Positions 54,333 through 63,929 are shown, numbered from the stretch's first letter. The stretch is DNA of 64,000 bases from Pseudomonas sp. Irchel 3E13 (GCF_900187455.1 NZ_FYDX01000012.1:94402-158401), one strand, 5' to 3'. The notes: generated by a model not told the origin, from the sequence alone. Program-made: numbers and translations.

Positions 54333-55319
54333 ATGTCTGAAAACGTTGCCATCCTCGACCAAACCGCAATCCCGGCCAGCGAGTTCTCGCTAGATTTCGT
54401 CTTCGGATCGATCAAAGGCGCGCTCGAACGTGACATGGGTGCAAAATCCCGCGACCTCTGGATGCCGTTGGTATCTGAAATCGACAAAATCCAGATCATG
54501 GACGGACTAAACGTCCGGGTGGATGATGCCGGCCTCCAGGCTCACATTCGTCAGATCGCCGACAGCATGAAGGTGAACGGCTTCAAGAGCTCGAAGCCTC
54601 TCGAAGTCTTCATCGTGGAGGACGGTGGGAAATCCATCTGCTATCTCGCCGATGGCCACTGCCGTTTGGCTGCACTTCGTATCGCGCTTGCTGAAGGCGC
54701 CCAGATCAAGAACATCCCGATTGTAACCTTGCCCACCAAGGGCATTGGACTGGAAGACATCATCGCCGGTCTCTACACAAGCAACACCGGCAAGACCCTC
54801 ACCACCTTTGAGACGGCTTTGGTCTGTAAGCGACTTGCCGGCTTCGGTTGGAGCGAAGTTCAGATCGGCGCGAAACTGGGGTTTGGACCTGAGTACATTG
54901 CACAGCTTCTGGAGGTGGTCAGCGCACCGGTCACCATCGTCACCATGATCCAGAACGGCGAGTGCTCCGTTGGACTGGCGCTCGACATGCTGCGCAAGCA
55001 CCGTGGTGGAGCTGTAGACGTGCTCAAGACGGGCTTGGAGAGCGCCCAACGCGCTGGCAAGAAAAGCGTCACCAAAAGCTTCATCGCGGGCGCCAGCCTT
55101 GAAAAGGTCGTTAAGAAGCAGGCTAAACCACTCTATGACGCGGCCAAAAAAATTACCGAGGACCCGGGATTCAAAGGCCTGAGCAAAGAAAACCGGGATC
55201 TGATGGAAAAACTGCTAGCTGAAATCAGCGACAAAGAGAAAAAAGCCGAAGAAAAAGCCAAGGCGCTGGAGGCGAAAAACGCTGGCAAGGATTCAGATTC
55301 GCAAGAGGCCGGGGCGTAA
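54333..55319 (+). CDS. ParB/RepB-like partition-type protein (copy 2)
   Basis: A 328-residue protein with a ParB-like domain (YLADGHCRLAALRIALAEGA) and a following helix-turn-helix region (GWSEVQIGAKLGFGPEYIAQLLEV). The C-terminal about 65 residues are Lys/Glu-rich coiled coil. It differs clearly from the copy at 15260 while sharing the DGHCRLAA/DGHCRLRAA core. No parA is adjacent. It may act in segregation or as a regulator. ATG at 54333 is preferred over 54324, which is too close to AGGA. A GC-rich region with hairpins follows (55320-55690). Confidence 0.85.
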   Translation: MSENVAILDQTAIPASEFSLDFVFGSIKGALERDMGAKSRDLWMPLVSEIDKIQIMDGLNVRVDDAGLQAHIRQIADSMKVNGFKSSKPLEVFIVEDGGKSICYLADGHCRLAALRIALAEGAQIKNIPIVTLPTKGIGLEDIIAGLYTSNTGKTLTTFETALVCKRLAGFGWSEVQIGAKLGFGPEYIAQLLEVVSAPVTIVTMIQNGECSVGLALDMLRKHRGGAVDVLKTGLESAQRAGKKSVTKSFIAGASLEKVVKKQAKPLYDAAKKITEDPGFKGLSKENRDLMEKLLAEISDKEKKAEEKAKALEAKNAGKDSDSQEAGA

Positions 55320-55690
55320 CCAACTGGTTCACCCCCACGGCTATCAACGTCGCCCCTTCGGGGGCGGTTGTGCTCCAGGATCCCCCCATCATTCCCCCGC
55401 TCTCCTCCGCCCACTCAAAGCGCCCGCCCGTGCCTTGCACGCTGCGGCCACCCCGACCTAGTCCGAACCCCGTGTGAGCTCGACGTTCCGTGCTCCTCGC
55501 CCCACTTTGGCAGTGGGGCTCTGCTAAAGGTTCAGGGCCCAGGGCTTCAACGCCCACGAACTACAGACGCTGCCCTTGAAGACGACCGCGGCACCACTCA
55601 CGAGCCCGCCAGCAGCCTGGTGGGCTTCGCAGATGGGTATCTGCCTCGCCGCCTAGAGGGGCTCAGTTGAGCGCATGCAAAGCCCGTGTC
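55320..55690. other. GC-rich intergenic region with hairpins
   Basis: No gene. CGCCCCTTCGGGGGCG at about 55351-55366 and GCCCCACTTTGGCAGTGGGG near 55500-55520 form stems without T-runs. The region separates the ParB-like and dnaB genes and could hold a cis site such as parS or an origin element; no iteron series was seen. Confidence 0.4.
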
Positions 55691-57088
55691 CTACTCGTCG
55701 TCATCGAAGTTGTAGCTGCCCGGCGCCAGGTTTTCGAAGCGTGTGTACTTGCCGATGAAGGCCAGGCGGATAAAGCCGATCGGGCCGTTCCGCTGCTTGC
55801 CGATGATGATCTCGGCGATGCCCTTGTGCTCGGTCTCGGGGTGATACACCTCGTCACGGTAGACGAACATGATCACGTCGGCGTCCTGCTCGATCGCTCC
55901 GGATTCCCGCAAGTCGGAGTTCACCGGGCGCTTGTTGGGCCGTTGTTCCAGGGAGCGGTTGAGCTGGGACAGGGCGACGACCGGGCAGTTGAATTCCTTG
56001 GCCAGGGCCTTGAGGGAACGGGAGATCTCGGAAATCTCGTTCGTCCGGTTGTCGCCGCTGGAGCCGGGGATCTGCATCAGTTGCAGGTAGTCGATCATGA
56101 TCATGGCGATATCGCCGTGCTCGCGGACCAGGCGACGGGTCCGCGCACGCATTTCCGACGGGCTGATGCCGGCGGTATCGTCGATGAACAGCTTGCGGTC
56201 GTTGAGCAGGTTGACCGCCGAGGTCAGTCGCGGCCAGTCGTCGTCGTCCAGCTGGCCGGAACGCACCTTGGTCTGGTCGATGCGGCCGAGGGACGAGAGC
56301 ATACGCATGATCAGCGATTCGCCTGGCATCTCGAGGGAGTACACCAGCACCGCCTTGTCGCTGCGCAGCACGGCGTTTTCCACCAGGTTCATGGCGAAGG
56401 TGGTCTTGCCCATGGACGGACGACCGGCGACGATGATCAGGTCGGCCGGCTGCAGGCCGCTAGTCTTCTCGTCGAGGTCGGTGTAGCCGGTGGACAGGCC
56501 GGTGATCGCGCTGTCGGAGTTGAACAGCGTGTCGATGCGGTCGATGGCCTTGGTCAGCAGTTCGTTGACGCCCACTGGGCCGCCGGTCTTCGGACGCGCT
56601 TCGGCGATCTGGAAGATCTGCCGCTCGGCATCATCGAGGATCTCTTCGGCGTTACGCCCCTGAGGGTTGAAGGCGTTGTCGGCGATGTCATTGCTGATGC
56701 CGATCAGCTGGCGCAGCGTGGCCCGCTCGCGAATGATCTGCGCGTAGGCCTTGATGTTGGCCACCGAGGGCGTGTTCTTTGCCAGCTCAGCCAGATAGGC
56801 CAGACCGCCGACCTGGGTGGAGACGCCCTCCTTGTCCAGTTGCTCGTGCAGCGTAACTACGTCGAACGGGTGGTTCGCGTCCACCAGTTTGTGGATGGCG
56901 CGGAAGATCAGGCGGTGGTCATGCCGGTAGAAGTCGCCGTCGGAGACTTGATCGAGCACCCGCTCCCAGGCGTTGTTGTCCAGCATCAGACCACCGAGCA
57001 CGGACTGCTCGGCCTCGATGGAGTGAGGCGGCACCTTCAGGGCAGCGGTTTGCAAATCGTATTGTTCTGGGGATGTGTGCTCGTTCAT
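55691..57088 (-). CDS. dnaB: Replicative DNA helicase DnaB (near-chromosomal type)
   Basis: DnaB is the hexameric 5'-3' helicase of the replication fork. The 465-residue protein has the normal length and starts MNEHTSPEQYDLQTAALKVP with HSIEAEQSVLGGLMLDNNAW. Walker A is GRPSMGKTT in VAGRPSMGKTTFAMN; the RQGRNAEEILDDAERQ-like linker and ALSQLNRSLEQRPNKRP motif follow. The N-terminus closely resembles Pseudomonas chromosomal DnaB, and the gene is GC-rich, so it looks captured fairly recently. A second, clearly diverged dnaB follows on the same strand. Confidence 0.95.
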   Translation of the reverse strand: MNEHTSPEQYDLQTAALKVPPHSIEAEQSVLGGLMLDNNAWERVLDQVSDGDFYRHDHRLIFRAIHKLVDANHPFDVVTLHEQLDKEGVSTQVGGLAYLAELAKNTPSVANIKAYAQIIRERATLRQLIGISNDIADNAFNPQGRNAEEILDDAERQIFQIAEARPKTGGPVGVNELLTKAIDRIDTLFNSDSAITGLSTGYTDLDEKTSGLQPADLIIVAGRPSMGKTTFAMNLVENAVLRSDKAVLVYSLEMPGESLIMRMLSSLGRIDQTKVRSGQLDDDDWPRLTSAVNLLNDRKLFIDDTAGISPSEMRARTRRLVREHGDIAMIMIDYLQLMQIPGSSGDNRTNEISEISRSLKALAKEFNCPVVALSQLNRSLEQRPNKRPVNSDLRESGAIEQDADVIMFVYRDEVYHPETEHKGIAEIIIGKQRNGPIGFIRLAFIGKYTRFENLAPGSYNFDDDE

Positions 57089-57399
57089 AAGGTTCGAATA
57101 TCTACACCAGAGGATGGGTGAATTCACCAAACCCGTTGCTGACAACGGATCGATGGAATAAGTGGTATGGCTGTGCCCAATTGCAGACGGTACCGGGACT
57201 ACAGACCACGAGCGATTGAGCCAATGTGTTTACCCTGGCAGGGGCAAGTCTCAGCGGTGACTGGCCAATACCGACGGCACACCTTGCCAATATTTTGATC
57301 CGGTACCCGCGGGGCGGATCAAACCGCAGGCACCGTATGCGTGTTCAAATGTCCCCGTGTTTGGCCGATTCCAGACGGTACCAATGGCTTGCTGTTCGA
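57089..57399. other. Gap between the two dnaB genes
   Basis: Longer frames here are shadows of the dnaB genes. No other gene, repeat or terminator was seen. Confidence 0.4.
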
Positions 57400-58929
57400 C
57401 TACTTCACCCGCGGCCTACGTCGAGGCTTCTTGACCAAATCTACTGTGGCCACCTCTGGCACGTGGACGCGGCCGACACGCGGCGACACTGGCGGGGGCT
57501 TGCGCCCCATCTCAAGCTCGGTGAACTGATGGCTGCCAGGCGCAAGGTTCTCGAATCGGCTGAGATGACCAACGAAGGCAAGACGGCAAAAACCGGTCGG
57601 GCCCTCGCGCTGCTTGCCGATGATGATTTCCGCCGTACCCTTAAACCTCGATTCGGGGTAATACACCTCATCGCGGTAAACGAACATGATCACGTCGGCG
57701 TCCTGCTCGATCGCTCCGGATTCACGCAGATCAGAATTAAGTGGACGCTTGTCAGGTCGGGCCTCCAGGCTCCGATTCAGCTGGGAGAGGGCTACTACTG
57801 GGCAGTCGAACTCCTTGGCCAGGGCCTTGAGCGACCGGGATATCTCGGAAATCTCGTTCGTCCTGTTTTTCCCGCTTGCACCAGGTACCCGCATCAGCTG
57901 CAAGTAGTCCACCATGATCAAGCCGATGGGCCCGTGAGCCTTGAGAATTCGCCGGGTTTCAGCACGCATGGCCGAAGGGCTCATCCCGGCAGTGTCATCA
58001 ATGAAGAACCGGTTGGGCTGATTCAGCAGTTCTGCAGCCTTGACTAGCCTTCCCCAGTCCTGATCCTCCAGTCGCCCAGTACTGACCTTGGTCAGGTCAA
58101 TACCCCCCACCGACGCGATCATCCGGTTTATCAATGTGTTCGCAGGCATCTCCAGCGAGTAAACCACCACCACCTTCTCGGAGTTGAGCACTGCGTGTTC
58201 AACTAGGTTCATGGCAAAGGTGGTCTTACCCATCGAAGGGCGGCCGGCGACGATGACGAGATCAGTTGGTCGAAGAGTGTCGAGGACCTTGTCCAGGTCC
58301 GCAAACCCCGTGCGCAGACCATCCACCTGGCCTTTTGCTCGCGCTTCGATTTTTTCCCGGGATTTGACCAGGAGCTCTTTCAGGCGAACAGGCCCACCCT
58401 CTTTAGGGCGGTCCCCCCCCACCAGAAGGATCTTCCGCTCTGCCTCTTCAACAAGCTCGGAGGCGGACAGACCCTCTGGGTTGAGCGCGTGATCCTGGAT
58501 GTCGATGCAGGTGGAAATGATCTCGCGACGCTTTGCCATCTCACGGATGGTCTCCGCATAGGACCTGGCATTGACCGAAGAACTGTTGTGCCTAGCGAGC
58601 TCCTGGATGTACTCCAGGTCTTCGAACGCGTCCTCGAGGCCCGCTTGGATCAGTTGGTCTTTCACGGTCAGCACGTCGAAAGGACGTTCACGATCGGCCA
58701 ACTGAGCGATGGTTCGGAAGATGTGCTGGTGTTCGGAGAAGAAAAAGTCACTCTCGGACACCAGATTGGACAAGTCCACCCACCCAGAGTTGTCGCGCAG
58801 GAGCTCCCCAAGGAAAGCCTGCTCTGCTTCCATAGAGTACGGAGGCTCACGCAATGCTTCTGGCTGCGTCGCTTCTGGGTGCGTCTCGCTGGGCGCTGTA
58901 GTGAGAGGATTGTTCAATGGTACCTGCAC
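57400..58929 (-). CDS. dnaB: Diverged replicative DNA helicase DnaB
   Basis: About 509 residues from a GTG at 58929 (a TTG at 58917 is an alternative; no ATG is available). The DnaB N-terminal domain begins PPYSMEAEQAFLGELLRDNS; Walker A is GRPSMGKT in VAGRPSMGKTTFAMNL. Later motifs (SLEMPANTLINRMIA, DYLQLMRVPGASGK, ALSQLNRSLEARPDKRP) are conserved. It aligns along its length with the neighbouring DnaB but has a longer, Pro-rich N-terminal extension and a C-terminal basic tail (KKPRRRPRVK). It is probably the element's own older helicase. Both genes point the same way, 310 bp apart. Confidence 0.92.
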   Translation of the reverse strand: MQVPLNNPLTTAPSETHPEATQPEALREPPYSMEAEQAFLGELLRDNSGWVDLSNLVSESDFFFSEHQHIFRTIAQLADRERPFDVLTVKDQLIQAGLEDAFEDLEYIQELARHNSSSVNARSYAETIREMAKRREIISTCIDIQDHALNPEGLSASELVEEAERKILLVGGDRPKEGGPVRLKELLVKSREKIEARAKGQVDGLRTGFADLDKVLDTLRPTDLVIVAGRPSMGKTTFAMNLVEHAVLNSEKVVVVYSLEMPANTLINRMIASVGGIDLTKVSTGRLEDQDWGRLVKAAELLNQPNRFFIDDTAGMSPSAMRAETRRILKAHGPIGLIMVDYLQLMRVPGASGKNRTNEISEISRSLKALAKEFDCPVVALSQLNRSLEARPDKRPLNSDLRESGAIEQDADVIMFVYRDEVYYPESRFKGTAEIIIGKQREGPTGFCRLAFVGHLSRFENLAPGSHQFTELEMGRKPPPVSPRVGRVHVPEVATVDLVKKPRRRPRVK

Positions 58930-59172
58930 TCGTTGTGAGGCAGATAAACTGACCTCGATTTTCCCTTCCCAGGCGGTCAGGACTTCACTGGAAAAGTACG
59001 CTGTCCAATGACTGCCGCCAAAAACTATCCGGATTCTGCCACAGATCGCGTAACTGCAAGCGTTACCCTGCCCGCGACCTGATGCCCTGCAAACAGGGTC
59101 CAATAGCCGCCCCTTACCTGGAGCCTTGAGGCATCTTCATCGTCAGTATTTTCAATTACTTTCGAGGTGCGT

Positions 59173-60102
59173 ATGACCGAGCCTGTTGAGGTGCTCGAAC
59201 AACTGGTCCGCGAGATGATCCGCGAGCAACGGAGCAAGCGGCGCTTCAAATACGTCATGTGGCTGGGCGCATTTGCTCTTGTTACGACAACCATGGTGGT
59301 CGAACACGTCAACACGGATGACGGTGGACCATCAGGAATCACCGCCAGGGTGGATGTTAATGGTCCTATTGCTGAGGGTGAGGCCGCAAACGCCGAAGCG
59401 CTGAAGAAGAGCATTGCCCAAGCGTTCGAGGACACGCGCACTAAAGCCGTTGTGCTGAAAATCAACAGCCCAGGCGGCAGCCCCGTACAGGCCGGCTACG
59501 TTTACGACGAAATCAAGCGCCAGCGGGTACTGCACGAAGGTACCAAGGTCTATGCCGTCATTACCGATCTGGGGGCCTCTGGCGCTTACTACATCGCCAG
59601 CGCTGCAGACGAAATTTATGCCGACAAAGCCAGCCTGGTCGGTTCCATAGGGGTTACGGCCGCAAGCTTCGGCTACGTCGGCGTAATGGAGAAACTGGGG
59701 GTTGAGCGCCGCGCGTACACCTCCGGTGAACACAAGGCCTTTTTGGACCCGTTCCAACCCCGCAATGCCGATGAGACGGAATTCTGGGCTGGCGTTCTCA
59801 GGACGACCCACGACCAGTTTATTGGGGCCGTCAAAGCGGGGCGTGGTGAACGCCTGAAAACCGAAGGCCACCCTGAACTGTTCTCGGGACTTATCTGGTC
59901 TGGTGAACAAGCGCTACAACTCGGCCTGATTGATCGGTTGGGTGACATCGACTACGTGGCCCGGGAGGTTGTAGGCGCCAGCAAAGTCGTCGACTTCTCA
60001 ACGAAGGACAACCCCTTCGATCGGTTTGCCAAGCGGATCGGCACGTCCGTTGCGCAGCAAATTTCCCTGACGCTGGGCTTCGCTGGCCAATCACTGCGCT
60101 AG
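59173..60102 (+). CDS. sppA: SppA-type S49 signal peptide peptidase
   Basis: SppA digests signal peptides left in the membrane after export. The 309-residue protein has one N-terminal membrane anchor (YVMWLGAFALVTTTMVV) and the S49 core: Gly-Ala-Ser136-Gly in LGASGAYYIASAADEIY is the nucleophile and Lys189 in YTSGEHKAFLDPF, 53 residues later, fits the catalytic lysine. It is of the short, SppA_1 type with a single protease domain. With the many exported proteins encoded here it could clear their leaders. GAGG lies 6 nt before the ATG at 59173. Confidence 0.92.
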   Translation: MTEPVEVLEQLVREMIREQRSKRRFKYVMWLGAFALVTTTMVVEHVNTDDGGPSGITARVDVNGPIAEGEAANAEALKKSIAQAFEDTRTKAVVLKINSPGGSPVQAGYVYDEIKRQRVLHEGTKVYAVITDLGASGAYYIASAADEIYADKASLVGSIGVTAASFGYVGVMEKLGVERRAYTSGEHKAFLDPFQPRNADETEFWAGVLRTTHDQFIGAVKAGRGERLKTEGHPELFSGLIWSGEQALQLGLIDRLGDIDYVAREVVGASKVVDFSTKDNPFDRFAKRIGTSVAQQISLTLGFAGQSLR

Positions 60103-60276
60103 CACCCACCCCACCGTGTGAAGACGCTTCAAACACCCCACCAAGGCCCGTTGGGGTATTTGAAGCGTTAGGTTTAACTGCCAATGGCGCTGGGGTTGCA
60201 GTTCTGATTATGCATGGAAGATGAGGGTCAGAAACGGGCGTACCGCCGTGCACTGACCTGGAAGAGATGCGTAGAC

Positions 60277-61980
60277 ATGAGTTCATTCCCCAAAAAATTC
60301 CCGACCCTCGACTTTTCAACCCAGTACGGCCTGGCGCTCGACGAATCTGACAACTGGATCATCGTCGACCTGTTCGCTGGCGGCGGAGGTGCATCAACAG
60401 GTATGGAGATGGGACTTGGAAGACCCGTCACCCTTTGCGTGAATCACAACCCGGCTGCGATATCCATGCATGCCGCGAACCATGCTCATGCGGACCATCA
60501 CCAGACGGATGTGTGGGGGGTTGACCCGGTGGAGGCATGCCGTGGTCGCACTGTTGGCTATTTCCACGCATCGCCAGATTGCACTCACCACTCCCAAGCC
60601 GCTGGTGGTCAATCCCGCAAGAAAGAGATTCGCGACCTTGGCTGGGTCGTTCTCAAGTGGGCGGGGAAAGTAAAACCGCTGGTCATCAGCATGGAAAACG
60701 TGAAGCAGATGCAGTTGTGGTCGCCCCTGGTTGCGAAGCGGTGCCCGCAAACCGGCCGGGTTGTCAAACTGGACGGGACCATTGCCGAGCCTGGAGAGCG
60801 CGTGCCACGGCAGGAGCAGTTCCTGGTTCCGGACAAGGGCAAGATCACCGGGAACGCCCTACATCGCCGCAAGCAGCGTCGCAAGTACCAGCGCCATGGC
60901 AGCCCGGTATGCCGAACCTGGAACCACTTTGTAGCGAGCCTGCGCAGCCTGGGCTATCACGTGGAATGGCGCGTATCGCGTGCGTGCGATGATGGCGCAC
61001 CAACCATTCGTGAACGTCTCTTCCTGATGGCGCGTCGTGATGGCCATCCAATTGTTTGGCCCGAACCGTCCCATGCTGCCGAACCGAAGAAGGGTCAACT
61101 GCCCTTCCGCACAGCCGCTGAATGCATTGACTGGAGTGACCTGGGTCCGAGTATTTGGGCACGGAAACGCAAACTGGTGAAGTCCACCAATACGCGCCTC
61201 GCAGCCGGCATAGAACGGTTTGTCCAAAACGGCCGGCCATTCATTGTACCGGTCACCCACCAAGGCGGCGTGCGCATTCACAGTATCGACGAGCCTATGC
61301 GCACGGTCACCGCTGCCAACCGGGGGGAGCTGATGCTTGGCTCTCCGCTGGTGACGCCGTTCATCACTGAACATGCCAACGCAACCCACCAACGCAACAT
61401 GGCCGCCAACAGCCCGTTGCGCACAATCTGTGCCCAGGTGAAAGGTGGTCACTTTTCGCTGGTTGCCCCGATCATCGTCCAAGCCAACGGCGGCAAGAAC
61501 ACCACCCCGGCACGTAGCGTTCTGTCCCCGTTCAGTACGATCACCAGTGCCGGCAGCCAGCAACAGCTCGCCACAGCCTCGTTGGCAAAGGTCGCGTCGG
61601 ATCTGGGCCTGCACATCAGCGAGGAGCTATTAGCCTGCGCCATTCGCGTGGCCGATTTCATGCTGGAGCATGGGACCTCACAGCACCAGGGCCGACAGCT
61701 CAGCATTGCCGAGAAGCTGGAATTGGTCACCGTCGTGCTGGATGGCATCAAGTACCTGATGGTCGACATCTGCCTCCGCATGCTGAAACCGCGGGAGCTC
61801 TATCGTGCCCAGGGCTTCCCCGAGACGTACAACATCGACAAAGGGCCGGAAGGGCGACAACTCACTATCACCGAGCAAACGCACATGGTTGGCAATTCTG
61901 TCAGCCCTCTACAAATGGCCCGACTTTCCGCCGCGAATGACCCTTGGAAAGCACGACAGCGGCTAGCGCTTTGTGGCTAG
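60277..61980 (+). CDS. DNA cytosine-5 methyltransferase
   Basis: A 567-residue C5 methyltransferase: motif I VDLFAGGGGAS (about Asp31), motif IV as SPDCTHHSQAAGG (Pro-Asp-Cys, an SPDC variant of the usual PC), motif VI SMENVKQM, and motif VIII-like RERLFLMARRDG. The C-terminal motifs IX/X are seen in RAQGFPETYNIDKG and MVGNSVSPLQMARL. Between them is a large variable region that should hold the target recognition part. No restriction endonuclease gene is adjacent, so it is probably an orphan enzyme that protects element DNA or modulates gene expression. The ATG at 60277 is preferred; a GGGTTGCAG motif lies about 80 nt upstream. Confidence 0.93.
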   Translation: MSSFPKKFPTLDFSTQYGLALDESDNWIIVDLFAGGGGASTGMEMGLGRPVTLCVNHNPAAISMHAANHAHADHHQTDVWGVDPVEACRGRTVGYFHASPDCTHHSQAAGGQSRKKEIRDLGWVVLKWAGKVKPLVISMENVKQMQLWSPLVAKRCPQTGRVVKLDGTIAEPGERVPRQEQFLVPDKGKITGNALHRRKQRRKYQRHGSPVCRTWNHFVASLRSLGYHVEWRVSRACDDGAPTIRERLFLMARRDGHPIVWPEPSHAAEPKKGQLPFRTAAECIDWSDLGPSIWARKRKLVKSTNTRLAAGIERFVQNGRPFIVPVTHQGGVRIHSIDEPMRTVTAANRGELMLGSPLVTPFITEHANATHQRNMAANSPLRTICAQVKGGHFSLVAPIIVQANGGKNTTPARSVLSPFSTITSAGSQQQLATASLAKVASDLGLHISEELLACAIRVADFMLEHGTSQHQGRQLSIAEKLELVTVVLDGIKYLMVDICLRMLKPRELYRAQGFPETYNIDKGPEGRQLTITEQTHMVGNSVSPLQMARLSAANDPWKARQRLALCG

Positions 61981-62126
61981 CAAACCGGAGGGCCGGCATT
62001 GGCGAGCGTGTTCACTGCTCTGGTGCCGGCCCATCCGCAGCAGTAGCCACGAGCCATACAGTCCCAAAATCACGGACGGTATAAGGCCGGCCCGCACTAT
62101 CAGACTTCCGATCGAGGAGATGAAGT

Positions 62127-63047
62127 TTGGATCAAGCATACCCCCAGTTTGAACGCTTCGAGGACCTGCAGAAGCGCGAAGGCTTTCACCCACGACTGGA
62201 GTTTCACCCGCAAGGCGAGCGCACCATGGGCGAGGTGCTCTGGCCTTACAAGTTCCTAGACAAGGTCAACTGCGGTATTTCAACCTGCCGCCAACTCCAC
62301 TATCACGGCTACCTGATCAAGACCAGCGACGGCCTTGAGACAGGCATAGGTGTTGATTGCGGGCGAAAACACTTCGGTTTGAAGTTCACCCGCCAGCGCC
62401 AGCGTGTCGACCAGGAGATCGCTCGACAGCGGCGTGTCAGGTCGATCAAGGATCTAATCGAGCAGCTCCCGTCGATGGTCGCCACGCTGACCCAGATCAA
62501 AACCGACTACCAGGACCTGCAGGATCAAAAGAAGCGCCTGATGGGGGCTATAGGCCCGGGCATCTACGCAGAGTTGAAGCAACGCGCAGAGAAGGATGGC
62601 TCTAAGATCACGCGCAGTGTCCAGCTGACAGGCAAAGATCTGGAGGCCTACTACGCCACTACCAACAAGCTCAGGGGGCGACGGAGCGATGCCCCACATC
62701 GAGAAGAACTGGTTGCCACTCTGGAAGGCCTGGCCTTCGTCAAAGCGCGCATCAAGGACCTGCTGATCACGAACCTGCTGGAGCCGCTCCATTCGCTCAG
62801 CAAGTGCAAACCTGGAGAGGTAGAGCTGTGGAAAGCACGGGAGCTACAGAAAACTGCCAAATGGGTCGGTGAGGTCCCCCAAAGCCTCATCAAGGCCCAA
62901 GAACTGATCGCAGCTGGCCGGAAGTTCTTCACCAGCGATAACATCGTCAACCTGGTCCATATCGGCGCCCCGGAAGGCCCCTTGGCGCAGTTCGTCTCCG
63001 ACCTCAAGGCAGCTGAGCGAGCACGCCACAACTCTGATCGTGGATGA
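62127..63047 (+). CDS. Hypothetical protein with a Cys/His N-terminal module
   Basis: A 306-residue protein from TTG at 62127 (AGGAG 8 nt upstream). Residues about 48-85 contain CGISTCRQLHYHGYLIKTSDG and VDCGRKHFG, a C-x4-C ... C-G-x2-H pattern that may bind zinc. A long basic coiled-coil-like region follows (about 90-160) and a helical C-terminus. No family recognised. It follows the methyltransferase closely and may be in the same operon, so a role in modification or DNA binding is conceivable. Confidence 0.72.
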   Translation: MDQAYPQFERFEDLQKREGFHPRLEFHPQGERTMGEVLWPYKFLDKVNCGISTCRQLHYHGYLIKTSDGLETGIGVDCGRKHFGLKFTRQRQRVDQEIARQRRVRSIKDLIEQLPSMVATLTQIKTDYQDLQDQKKRLMGAIGPGIYAELKQRAEKDGSKITRSVQLTGKDLEAYYATTNKLRGRRSDAPHREELVATLEGLAFVKARIKDLLITNLLEPLHSLSKCKPGEVELWKARELQKTAKWVGEVPQSLIKAQELIAAGRKFFTSDNIVNLVHIGAPEGPLAQFVSDLKAAERARHNSDRG

Positions 63048-63173
63048 CCTGGGCACCCATGCAACTTCGCCGGCAGCCTGCCCACTGCCTCGGATGCGAT
63101 GGTGTGTACTGTATGAGCTGCCGGCACAGGCTTGCATTTCGAAGCAGCGGAGCGTAACCGCCGGCCGGGAGGT

Positions 63174-63929
63174 TCAGTTGGTGCTCGCTTGGTCCAGGTG
63201 TGGTCCGACGTAAGCTATTACCACTTTGTCATCTATGACATCAAAGTAGAGACGCATTCCCTCTACAGCCCCCCAGCCGTTACCTGTTCTTAGCCGGTAC
63301 TCGAAAAACCGTAGTTCCCCGTTGTAGTTGAACTCTCGCTGGGCGCGCATCGAATGGTCCTGCGCGACGGTCTGGGATTCCTTTGCCGAGAAAGCGCCAG
63401 CAAACAGCTCTCGACCAGTGAGCCCCATGGGAGAGCCATTTCGTACCTGGTCTAAATAATCGTAAATCAACTTGCACAGCTGCTCAGCCAGGCGCTCAGG
63501 GTAAGCAAAGTTTTCGGCACCACGGGAGGACTTCCAAGCAGACTCGAGGACGACCAGCCGATCCGGGGCTAGATAGCTGTAGAACCGCAACAACTCTACA
63601 GGGCTCAATCGCTGCCCAAATATCTGCCGGCGTGTCAGATCCTGGAAATCCTGATCTACCGTGCCAGCTGGCTGATCAAGGCGAACCTGGAGGACATCGA
63701 GCGCGGAAGAGAGACGGTAGTTTTCCGCTTGTGCTGCTTTAAGCTCGGTTTCGAGCTGCGCGTTGATCTCAAGCAGTTCTCCCTCAAATTCGTCCGTTGC
63801 GCGCAACGGCGATAGCTCACTGGAGGCAGGTTGGACAGAAGCGCACCCACCGGCCTGGGCTTCAATAGGGACTGCATCCGGCTCGCCGGCACGACTAGCC
63901 ACGTCGATGAAGAATTTCACAAGGCTCAT
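63174..63929 (-). CDS. Hypothetical coiled-coil protein
   Basis: A 251-residue protein from ATG 63929 (a TTG at 63950 is possible). Residues about 45-90 form a coiled coil (LEINAQLETELKAAQAENYR), followed by a helical region. The last about 60 residues (NYNGELRFFEYRLRTGNGWG then VEGMRLYFDVIDDKVVIAYVG) are beta-rich and faintly recall RelE/HigB-like toxins with the GMRLYF core, but this is only a visual hint. The gene may extend slightly differently upstream. Confidence 0.65.
   Translation of the reverse strand: MSLVKFFIDVASRAGEPDAVPIEAQAGGCASVQPASSELSPLRATDEFEGELLEINAQLETELKAAQAENYRLSSALDVLQVRLDQPAGTVDQDFQDLTRRQIFGQRLSPVELLRFYSYLAPDRLVVLESAWKSSRGAENFAYPERLAEQLCKLIYDYLDQVRNGSPMGLTGRELFAGAFSAKESQTVAQDHSMRAQREFNYNGELRFFEYRLRTGNGWGAVEGMRLYFDVIDDKVVIAYVGPHLDQASTN

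Noticed and set aside
55667..57121. Long plus-strand frame over the first dnaB (484 codons)
   Set aside because: Antisense shadow produced by GC-rich codon bias in dnaB; the protein has no recognisable features.
60859..61614. 251-codon minus-strand frame over the methyltransferase
   Set aside because: Antisense shadow; the plus-strand gene has all C5 methyltransferase motifs.
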